Shown here: one piece after another, positions 56,744 through 64,000 of the stretch
Layout of the letters: every line of letters starts with the position of its first letter
Position numbering within the stretch: the stretch's first letter is position 1
NCBI RefSeq assembly: GCF_000164865.1
Contig: NC_014618.1
Coordinates: 3,720,001 to 3,784,000 of the forward strand
Length of the DNA stretch: 64,000 nucleotides
Reading direction: 5' to 3'
From: [Enterobacter] lignolyticus SCF1
GTDB lineage: Bacteria > Pseudomonadota > Gammaproteobacteria > Enterobacterales > Enterobacteriaceae
Made by a program: the position numbers and the translations under genes
The notes under the pieces: model-generated
Database searches by the model: none
Told to the model about the DNA's origin: nothing
What the model saw: only the letters and a program-made list of their open reading frames with translations

Positions 56744-57499
56744 ATGAATCTTAACAGTATTCCCGCCTTCCAGGACAACTACATCTGGGTTCTGAGTGAT
56801 AACAAGCAACATTGCCTGATTGTCGACCCGGGCGAAGCGGCGCCGGTGCTTCGCGCCATTGAAGAAAACCACTGGCAGCCCGAGGCCATTCTGCTCACGC
56901 ACCATCATCACGATCACGTTGGCGGCGTGAAAGAAGTCCTGCAAAAGTATCCGGGTATTGTGGTGTATGGTCCGCAGGAGACACAAGATAAGGGTACGAC
57001 GGTCATCGTTAACGAAGGGGATACGCTTCACGTTTTGGGATGCGAATTTTCCGTAATTTCGACCCCTGGGCACACCACCGGGCACGTGTGTTACTTTAGC
57101 AATCCTTATCTTTTCTGCGGCGATACGCTGTTCTCGGGCGGCTGTGGCCGGCTGTTCGAAGGGACTGCTGCGCAGATGTACCAATCTTTGCAAAAGATTA
57201 ACGCACTTCCCGATCATACGTTAATTTGTTGTGCCCATGAGTATACGTTAGCAAACATGAAGTTTGCCCTGAGTATTATGCCTGATGATTTAGCGATAAA
57301 TGATTATTTCAGAGAAGTTAAAGAGTTACGCGCTAAAAATCAAAAAACACTCCCGACAATTCTTAAAAATGAGCGCAAGATAAATTTATTTTTACGCACA
57401 AATGACATTGATTTTATTGAAGAAATATCGAGAGAAACAAATTTGCAACAACCTGAAGAGCGATTTGCATGGTTACGGTCAAAGAAAGATAACTTCTAA
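56744..57499 (+). CDS. gloB: Hydroxyacylglutathione hydrolase (glyoxalase II)
   Basis: 251 residues. Metallo-beta-lactamase fold with the metal motif [10 protein letters not shown] (His54, His56, Asp58, His59 by family numbering), [13 protein letters not shown] and [18 protein letters not shown], then the C-terminal glutathione-binding domain ([14 protein letters not shown]). It hydrolyses S-lactoylglutathione to D-lactate and glutathione, completing methylglyoxal detoxification. Standard length. The 3' third is AT-richer than neighbouring genes. Confidence 0.97.
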   Translation: MNLNSIPAFQDNYIWVLSDNKQHCLIVDPGEAAPVLRAIEENHWQPEAILLTHHHHDHVGGVKEVLQKYPGIVVYGPQETQDKGTTVIVNEGDTLHVLGCEFSVISTPGHTTGHVCYFSNPYLFCGDTLFSGGCGRLFEGTAAQMYQSLQKINALPDHTLICCAHEYTLANMKFALSIMPDDLAINDYFREVKELRAKNQKTLPTILKNERKINLFLRTNDIDFIEEISRETNLQQPEERFAWLRSKKDNF

Positions 57500-57570
57500 G
57501 ATTTCGAGGTTGCCTTTTTAAAATTTCGCCGTTATGATCGGTCGTCTTTTAAGCAACTATTGACACACAC

Positions 57571-58938
57571 ATGAAGGCACGAGCGATATTACTCGCCTCT
57601 GTCCTGCTCGTTGGGTGCCAGGCGTCGAAGAACGGCGCCAACATTCAGCAGCACGCACAGAGCCTTTCTGCGGCTAGTCAAGGGGAAGCAGGAAAGTTTG
57701 CAGGTCAGGCGCGATGGATGGATGATGGAACCTTCTATGCGCAGGATCAGGATCTGTGGGCTTTCATTGGCGGCGAGCTAAAGATGGGAATTCCGGAAAA
57801 TCCCCGGATTCGCGAACAGAAACAGAAGTATTTACGTAATAAGAGCTATCTCCACGATGTAACTTTACGGGCAGAGCCGTATATGTACTGGATAGCAGGG
57901 CAAGTGAAGAAACGTAACATGCCCATGGAACTGGTACTACTACCCATAGTGGAGAGCGCTTTTGACCCACACGCGACGTCTGGCGCCAATGCCGCAGGCA
58001 TTTGGCAGATCATTCCGAGCACCGGGCGCAATTATGGTTTAAAACAGACCCGCGGCTATGACGCGCGTCGCGATGTTGTCGCATCGACTACGGCTGCACT
58101 CGATATGATGCAGCGTCTGAACAAGATGTTTGACGGCGACTGGCTGTTGACGGTCGCGGCCTACAACAGCGGCGAAGGGCGCGTCATGAAAGCAGTGAAA
58201 ACCAACAAAGCGCGTGGTAAACCCACCGATTTTTGGTCGCTTTCGCTGCCTCAGGAAACAAAGGTCTATGTGCCTAAAATGCTGGCATTGAGTGATATTC
58301 TCAAAAACAGCAAGCGCTATGGCGTACAGCTGCCGACGGCAGACGAAAGCCGCGCGCTGGCACGTGTCCGTCTGGACAGCCCGGTAGAAATGAAGCAATT
58401 GGCCGATATGGCGGGTATCTCAGTCAACAAGCTGAAGACCTTCAATGCTGGCGTAAAAGGGTCAACCCTTGGCGCAAGTGGTCCAAAGTATGTGCTGGTG
58501 CCGCAAAAACATGCCGACCAGCTGCGTGAATCGCTGGCATCAGGTGACATTGCAGCAGTACAGCCTACTCAGGTTGCTGATAATGCCCCGCTGACCAGCC
58601 GTAGCTACACGGTACGCTCCGGCGATACGATTTCCGGCATTGCTTCACGCCTGGGCGTGACGGCAAAAGACCTGCAGCAGTGGAACAAGCTGCGCGGTTC
58701 AAGTCTGAAAGTCGGCCAGAGCCTGACGGTAGGCGCAGGCAGCAGCGCGGAACGCCTTGCCCGCAACAGCGATAGCATTACCTATCGCGTACGCAAAGGT
58801 GATTCGCTTTCGAGCATCGCTAAACGCCACGGTGTCGACATCCGCGATGTCGTCCGCTGGAACAGCGATACGCAGAACCTGCAGCCGGGCGATCAGCTGA
58901 CGTTGTATGTGAAAAACAACGACAGACCTGACTCCTGA
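57571..58938 (+). CDS. mltD: Membrane-bound lytic murein transglycosylase D
   Basis: 455 residues. Lipoprotein signal with Cys16 (LLVGCQAS). A family 1 lytic transglycosylase (SLT) domain, about residues 110-230, has the catalytic Glu in LLPIVESAFDPHATSGANAAG, followed by GIWQIIPSTGRNYGL and VAAYNSGEGRVMKA. Two LysM repeats at the C-terminus (YTVRSGDTISGIASRLG; YRVRKGDSLSSIAKRHG) bind peptidoglycan. It cleaves glycan strands to anhydro-muropeptides at the outer membrane. 71 bp after gloB. Confidence 0.97.
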   Translation: MKARAILLASVLLVGCQASKNGANIQQHAQSLSAASQGEAGKFAGQARWMDDGTFYAQDQDLWAFIGGELKMGIPENPRIREQKQKYLRNKSYLHDVTLRAEPYMYWIAGQVKKRNMPMELVLLPIVESAFDPHATSGANAAGIWQIIPSTGRNYGLKQTRGYDARRDVVASTTAALDMMQRLNKMFDGDWLLTVAAYNSGEGRVMKAVKTNKARGKPTDFWSLSLPQETKVYVPKMLALSDILKNSKRYGVQLPTADESRALARVRLDSPVEMKQLADMAGISVNKLKTFNAGVKGSTLGASGPKYVLVPQKHADQLRESLASGDIAAVQPTQVADNAPLTSRSYTVRSGDTISGIASRLGVTAKDLQQWNKLRGSSLKVGQSLTVGAGSSAERLARNSDSITYRVRKGDSLSSIAKRHGVDIRDVVRWNSDTQNLQPGDQLTLYVKNNDRPDS

Positions 58939-58950
58939 CAGTACGGATAA

Positions 58951-58981
58951 AAAAGGCACCGATTCCCCCGGTGCCTTTTTT
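58951..58981. terminator. Bidirectional terminator between mltD and yafE
   Basis: AAAAGGCACCG (58951-58961) pairs with CGGTGCCTTTT (58969-58979); T-runs follow on both strands. It serves the convergent mltD and yafE. Confidence 0.9.
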
Positions 58982-59002
58982 CTATGCGCAATTTGTACAG
59001 CG

Positions 59003-59773
59003 CTATGCGGCTTTACGCGCTTCCACCATGATGGTATCGCTGGTAAACGATCCATCCTCCTGCAGCGCAAAATAGGCCTGCACCTCTTCTGATGCGCTCT
59101 GCTGATAAAGGCGAATCGCCTCGCACAATGGCGCAGGCGTGCGCATCCGGGCTATCCATGACCCATACTCCAGCGCCAGCCTGTCGGTCGTCAGGTTCTG
59201 AGTAATAAGTCCAGCCTCATTGATCATCGCCAGCCATTCCCCGCTGGCATAATTACGTACGTGCGACGTGTCGCGCAACGCCTCAACCGTCTGCAGCCAG
59301 ATATCCCGCAGCGGATGCCCGGGCGACATCACATCCATCACGATCAGCACGCCGCCGGGTTTCAGCACCCGTTTAACCTCCCGCAGCGCCTGGCCGACAT
59401 CGTGCCAGTGATGCGCGGAATAGCGGCTGATGACCACCTCAAAAGAGGCGTCGGCAAACGGCAGCGATTCTGCATACCCCTGCTGCGTTTCGATATTCGC
59501 AAGCCCTTTATCCCGGGCGGCGGCGCTGACAACGTCCAGCATCTGAACCGACAAATCATAGGCGGTCACGCGGGCGGCCTGCGTCGCCGCAACGAAGCTG
59601 GCATGGCCCGCGCCACAGCCCATATCCAGCACATGGGCCTGCGGGAAGCTGGCGAGCCGCTCGCCAAGCCGTTGCAGGTCGCGGCCCGATGCGTGCACCG
59701 CGCTGGTCAGATAGGCGTCAGCCTGAGAGCCAAACTGCTTTTCTACGTTGTGATGATGGGAGCGTGTGGTCAT
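59003..59773 (-). CDS. yafE: YafE, SAM-dependent methyltransferase
   Basis: 256 residues from ATG 59773 (MTTRSHHHNVEKQFG), preceded by AAGGA; an earlier in-frame start would add 21 unrelated residues. Class I methyltransferase (UbiE/Coq5-like): motif I VLDMGCGAGHASF, motif II VTAYDLSVQMLDVV, then ESLPFADASFEVVISRYSAHHW and VKRVLKPGGVLIVMDV. Substrate unknown. The annotated E. coli protein is shorter at one end. It is separated from yafD by 81 bp on the same strand. Confidence 0.93.
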   Translation of the reverse strand: MTTRSHHHNVEKQFGSQADAYLTSAVHASGRDLQRLGERLASFPQAHVLDMGCGAGHASFVAATQAARVTAYDLSVQMLDVVSAAARDKGLANIETQQGYAESLPFADASFEVVISRYSAHHWHDVGQALREVKRVLKPGGVLIVMDVMSPGHPLRDIWLQTVEALRDTSHVRNYASGEWLAMINEAGLITQNLTTDRLALEYGSWIARMRTPAPLCEAIRLYQQSASEEVQAYFALQEDGSFTSDTIMVEARKAA

Positions 59774-59854
59774 GGTGTTGTCCTTCGGTGGTTGAAAAAT
59801 AAAGGGCAGCACCTTACCTGCGCAGGTCTGCCCCACGGCAGACCTGACGTACCC

Positions 59855-60670
<816 letters not shown>

Positions 60671-60673
60671 TCA

Positions 60674-60717
60674 ATAACAGAAAAGCCACGCCGTTGCCGG
60701 GGTGACCTTTCTGTTAT
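60674..60717. repeat. Inverted repeat upstream of yafD
   Basis: ATAACAGAAA (60674-60683) and TTTCTGTTAT (60708-60717) are exact inverted complements separated by 24 GC-rich bases. It may fold in the yafD 5' leader or bind a dimeric regulator; function unknown. Confidence 0.4.
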
Positions 60718-60797
60718 AGGGATTTTTGCTCACACTTTCAACGCTATTTGCCAGAAAGATTCGTCAGCGAGTGTAAGCAAGCGCTTACTTTCCGGAT

Positions 60798-61973
60798 TCA
60801 GACAGCCAGCGCTTTCGCTCGTCCGTCCAGACGACCGCTCAGGCCAATCAGCAAAAACGCCGCCAGCACAATGACCGCGCCGATCCACGGCGTCTGCGCC
60901 AGACCATAATGCTGAACCGTTTGACCGCCGATGACGGAGCCCAGCGCGATCCCCACGTTGAAGGCGGCAATATTAAGACCGGAAGCCACATCAACGGCGG
61001 ATGGCGTGTAAACCTCTGCCTTCTGCACCACGTAAACCTGTAAGCCCGGCACGTTGCCAAAGGCGAAGATGCCCATGACCAGCACCGTCGCCAGCGCAGC
61101 ATACTGAATGGCGGCGGTAAACTGGAACACCACCAGAAGGGCAACCAGCGCGGCGAAGATAATCTTCAGGGCCGGAACCGCGCCGTGCCTGTCCGCCAGC
61201 TTGCCGCCCCAGATATTACCGATAGCCACGGATACGCCATATCCAAGCAGGATCCAGCTGACGGCACTTGGGGAAAAACCGGCCAGGTTTTGCATCATCG
61301 GCGCCAGGAAGGTAAAGGCGGTAAATACGCCGCCATAGCCCAGCGCAGTGATGGTATAGATCATCAGCAAACGCGGATGCGTCAGCACCTGCAGCTGGTC
61401 GCGAAGCGAAGCTGCCGCGCGGCTGGGAATCGAGTTCGGCACCAGAATCGCGCTGCTCAGCAGTGAAATAATGCCCAGCAGGGAGACCGCCAGGAAGGTT
61501 TCACGCCAGCCAAAATGCTGGCCGATAAAGGTTCCCAAAGGCACGCCGGTCACCAGCGCGACGGTCAAGCCGCCGAACATAATTGCAATCGCCGACGCCG
61601 CTTTCTCTTTTGGCACCAGACCTGTCGCGATAGTAGAGCCAATGGAGAAGAAGACCCCGTGCGCCAGCCCCGTCAGCAGGCGAGCGATAACCAGCGTCGC
61701 ATACCCCGGCGCCTGCCATGCGATAAGATTACCCAGCGTAAACAGCACCATCAGCGCCAGCAGCAGCTGTTTGCGCGGCATACGGCCCGTCAGGGCGGTT
61801 AACACCGGCGCGCCGATGGCCACGCCGAGCGCATAAATAGAGACAAGGAGCCCCGCGGAGGGCAGTGAAACAGACAGCTGTTCGGCAATTGTCGGAACCA
61901 GACCGACTATTACAAATTCTGTTGTGCCAATTGCGAAGGCACTGATCGTCAGGGCAAGTAGCGCCAGCGGCAT
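60798..61973 (-). CDS. DHA1-type MFS efflux transporter
   Basis: 391 residues, 12 helices. SAFAIGTTEFVIVGLVPTIAEQL is the N-terminal signature of the AraJ/YdhP/Bcr-like drug-H+ antiporter group; TGRMPRKQLL is loop 2-3, and RLLTGLAHGVFFSIG with GVPLGTFIGQHFGWRETF (antiporter motif C region) are conserved. Substrate unknown. It is divergent from the LysR gene yafC across 104 bp, so control by that regulator is plausible. E. coli has no gene at this place between yafD and yafC, so this is an insertion or an ancestral gene lost there. Confidence 0.88.
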   Translation of the reverse strand: MPLALLALTISAFAIGTTEFVIVGLVPTIAEQLSVSLPSAGLLVSIYALGVAIGAPVLTALTGRMPRKQLLLALMVLFTLGNLIAWQAPGYATLVIARLLTGLAHGVFFSIGSTIATGLVPKEKAASAIAIMFGGLTVALVTGVPLGTFIGQHFGWRETFLAVSLLGIISLLSSAILVPNSIPSRAAASLRDQLQVLTHPRLLMIYTITALGYGGVFTAFTFLAPMMQNLAGFSPSAVSWILLGYGVSVAIGNIWGGKLADRHGAVPALKIIFAALVALLVVFQFTAAIQYAALATVLVMGIFAFGNVPGLQVYVVQKAEVYTPSAVDVASGLNIAAFNVGIALGSVIGGQTVQHYGLAQTPWIGAVIVLAAFLLIGLSGRLDGRAKALAV

Positions 61974-62077
61974 AATTAACTCCGTATCATCAGGATTAAG
62001 ATGACAACGAGTATGCGCGGATGTTTAAATAACAAAAACCGTCAAAATCTCAATACAATTTTGCTTCAGGTGCAACA

Positions 62078-62980
62078 ATGAGAGCCACATCAGAAGAGAT
62101 AGCCATTTTTGTCGCCGTGGTGGAAAGCGGAAGCTTCAGCCGCGCAGCGGAGCAGCTCGGGCAGGCCAATTCCGCTGTCAGCCGTGCGGTCAAAAAGCTG
62201 GAGTCTAAACTCGGCGTCAGCCTGCTCAACCGCACTACGCGGCAGCTTAGCCTGACTGAAGAAGGCGAACGCTATTTCCGCCGGATGCAGGGCGTCCTGC
62301 AGGAAATGGCGGCCGCAGAAAATGAGCTGATGGAAACGAGAAATACCCCGCGCGGTCTGCTGCGGGTGGATGCGGCGACGCCGGTGATGCTGCATTTTCT
62401 GATGCCGCTCGTTAGGCCATTTCGCGAGCGCTACCCGGAGATGACACTCTCGCTAGTCTCTTCAGAGACGTTTATCAATCTTATCGAGCGTAAGGTCGAC
62501 GTTGCTATCCGGGCGGGTACTCTTACGGACTCAAGCCTGCGCGCGCGTCCGCTATTTAACAGCTACCGGAAGGTGATAGCCTCTCCGGACTATCTGGCCA
62601 TGCACGGCGTGCCGCAGACCGCCGACGATCTCAGCGCGCATTTATGCCTCGGATTCACCGAGCCCGTCTCGCTCAACACCTGGCCACTTGCCCGGTATGA
62701 CGGGCAGCTGCTCGAAGTCGAGTGCGGACTCACATCCAATAGCGGTGAGACCCTGAAACAGCTGTGCCTGAACGGTAATGGTATCGCCTGTTTGTCGGAT
62801 TACATGGTGGATAAAGAGATAGAAAGCGGTGAGTTTGTGGAGATCCTGGCGGATAAACGCTTGCCGGTCGAGATGCCGTTTAGCGCGGTGTACTACAGCG
62901 ACCGGGCCGTCAGCACGCGTATTCGCGCGTTTATTGATTTCCTGAGCGAGCACGCAAAACAGCTCCCGAAGGAGCTGTGA
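62078..62980 (+). CDS. yafC: YafC, LysR-type transcriptional regulator
   Basis: 300 residues. N-terminal winged helix-turn-helix (residues about 5-63: [37 protein letters not shown]), then a LysR substrate-binding domain (about 90-295). Matches E. coli YafC over its whole length, differing mainly at the C-terminus. Target and ligand are not known. The divergent MFS gene is the obvious candidate target. It starts with an ATG but has no strong Shine-Dalgarno sequence. Confidence 0.92.
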   Translation: MRATSEEIAIFVAVVESGSFSRAAEQLGQANSAVSRAVKKLESKLGVSLLNRTTRQLSLTEEGERYFRRMQGVLQEMAAAENELMETRNTPRGLLRVDAATPVMLHFLMPLVRPFRERYPEMTLSLVSSETFINLIERKVDVAIRAGTLTDSSLRARPLFNSYRKVIASPDYLAMHGVPQTADDLSAHLCLGFTEPVSLNTWPLARYDGQLLEVECGLTSNSGETLKQLCLNGNGIACLSDYMVDKEIESGEFVEILADKRLPVEMPFSAVYYSDRAVSTRIRAFIDFLSEHAKQLPKEL

Positions 62981-63014
62981 GAGGGTTAAGTAAGGACACA
63001 GAGCGGGCTGGACA

Positions 63015-63818
63015 TTAATCCCAGTTTGGCGCCAGGCCTTCCGGGCTGACCAGGCGATCGTTGCAATCAAGCGCTGCGATCGCTTTTTTATCTTCCGCGT
63101 CTAATTTCAGATCCAGCGCCAGCAGGTTGCTTGCCAGGTTTTCACGTTTGGTTGAAGACGGGATCACGGAGTAACCTTCGCCCATCGCCCATGCCAGGAT
63201 AACCTGTGCTGCTGTCGCGTTATGTTTCGCAGCAATGCGGGCAATCACTTCATCTTTCAGCGCCTTACCGTAGGCCAGCGTCATATAAGAGGTGATGTGG
63301 ATGTTGTGCGCTTTTGCCCAGTCCACGACTTTGCGGCTCTGCAGATACGGAGACAGCTCAATCTGGTTAGTCGCAATATTTTCGGCACCTACAGCAGCAA
63401 TCGCTTTTTCCATCAGAGGGATGGTGAAGTTAGAGATACCGATTTCACGGGTCAGGCCCTCTTTCTTCGCTTCCAGCAGCGCTTGCATGAATTCTTCTAC
63501 GGATACTTCATCGTTTGGCGACGGCCAGTGAATCAACGTCAGATCGACGTAGTCGGTACGCAGTTTTTTCAGGCTCGCTTTCAGGCTCGGGATCAGCTTG
63601 TCTTTGCTGAGGTTCTCGATCCAGATTTTCGTAGTGATATACAGATCGCTGCGCGCTACGCCGCTTTCCGCAATCGCCTGACCTACAGCGGCTTCGTTAT
63701 CATAGATTTGCGCCGTATCAACCGCGCGGTAGCCGAGCTCCAGCGCTGTTTTAACAGAAGCGATAACGACGTCGTCTTTCAGACGGAAAGTGCCAAGACC
63801 GAATGCAGGGATAGTCAT
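63015..63818 (-). CDS. dkgB: 2,5-diketo-D-gluconate reductase B / methylglyoxal reductase DkgB
   Basis: 267 residues from ATG 63818 ([16 protein letters not shown]); an earlier ATG six codons upstream overlaps the AGAGGAACATC-type ribosome region. Aldo-keto reductase barrel with Asp/Tyr in [13 protein letters not shown], Lys in [10 protein letters not shown] and His in LIHWPSP: the AKR tetrad. NADPH binding is in [11 protein letters not shown]. It reduces 2,5-diketogluconate and methylglyoxal-type aldehydes. Its 3' end is 34 bp from the convergent yafC. Confidence 0.96.
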   Translation of the reverse strand: MTIPAFGLGTFRLKDDVVIASVKTALELGYRAVDTAQIYDNEAAVGQAIAESGVARSDLYITTKIWIENLSKDKLIPSLKASLKKLRTDYVDLTLIHWPSPNDEVSVEEFMQALLEAKKEGLTREIGISNFTIPLMEKAIAAVGAENIATNQIELSPYLQSRKVVDWAKAHNIHITSYMTLAYGKALKDEVIARIAAKHNATAAQVILAWAMGEGYSVIPSSTKRENLASNLLALDLKLDAEDKKAIAALDCNDRLVSPEGLAPNWD

Positions 63819-63949
63819 GATGTTCCTCTTTCTCAATGAATTAGTGAATGTTCGTTCGATGAGAGGAGTATGACGGGTTTAGCATGAGGTAAAAAGATCG
63901 CTAAACGCAGAGGATTTTTGCTAAAACAGCAATAATGGCATTTAAGACA

Positions 63950-63980
63950 AAAGAAAAAGCCCTGAGCAGATGCTCAGGGC
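63950..63980 (-). terminator. Rho-independent terminator of the second tRNA-Asp
   Basis: GCCCTGAGCA (63959-63968) pairs with TGCTCAGGGC (63971-63980), and T-rich minus-strand sequence follows. It lies just beyond the tRNA 3' end; in E. coli this tRNA ends an rRNA operon. Confidence 0.88.
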
Positions 63981-63990
63981 TCTCAATAAG

Positions 63991-64000
63991 TGGCGGAACG
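63991..64000 (-). tRNA. aspU: tRNA-Asp copy 2, 3' end only
   Basis: The last ten bases, TGGCGGAACG, equal the first ten bases of the tRNA-Asp gene at 54512 in the same orientation (CCA end and acceptor stem). The rest lies beyond the window. Identification rests on these bases, the terminator and the aspU-dkgB gene order. Confidence 0.75.

Overview
The window looks like a chromosome segment of a Klebsiella/Raoultella-type enterobacterium. The core genes are close to E. coli proteins and keep E. coli order, read backwards: pepD, dinB, yafK (dpaA), yafJ, gmhA, fadE, yafV, then a tRNA-Asp, dnaQ, rnhA, yafS, gloB, mltD, yafE, yafD, yafC, dkgB and a second tRNA-Asp. A complete Na+-translocating NADH:quinone reductase operon (nqrABCDEF-nqrM), absent from E. 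coli but typical of Klebsiella, lies between dinB and yafK. Genus is inferred from gene content only.

Region 1 (1-12.93 kb) is core: the 3' end of pepD, dinB with a LexA box, the nqr operon, dpaA, yafJ, gmhA and fadE with a FadR operator. Region 2 (12.93-32.2 kb) is a catabolic island between fadE and yafV. It holds a DhaR-type regulator; a glyoxylate-to-glycerate pathway (gcl, hyi, glxR, glxK); a PTS-linked dihydroxyacetone kinase (dhaK, dhaL and a long dhaM); two paralogous FAD oxidoreductases; three transporters (NhaC, BCCT and MFS families); a small two-helix membrane protein; and the relic of a glycerol-dehydrogenase-like gene. Copies of one inverted repeat, GTTTCA-N3-TGAAAC, stand before the three outward-reading operons, in pairs 32-33 bp apart in two places. 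I therefore read the island as one regulon. Its substrate is not evident, and it is the best candidate here for an undescribed system: imported compound, flavin oxidation, then glyoxylate/hydroxypyruvate to glycerate and dihydroxyacetone-like product to the phosphate, both feeding lower glycolysis.

Region 3 (32.3-54.5 kb) is a second accessory stretch between yafV and tRNA-Asp. It has a tightly packed efflux operon (AI-2E family protein, outer-membrane factor, HlyD adaptor, DUF2955-type membrane protein, small K+ channel); an OFA-type MFS transporter; a purine-type permease beside a molybdenum hydroxylase whose Mo and FAD parts are fused in one chain; the acid-inducible lysine decarboxylase system cadCBA; and a lysS-type lysyl-tRNA synthetase gene still carrying the last 36 codons of prfB in front of it, which marks it as a displaced or duplicated copy. 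A transposase relic lies between lysS and tRNA-Asp.

Region 4 (54.5-64.0 kb) is core again and ends inside a second tRNA-Asp in the same orientation. I saw no CRISPR array, rRNA, prophage or intact insertion sequence.
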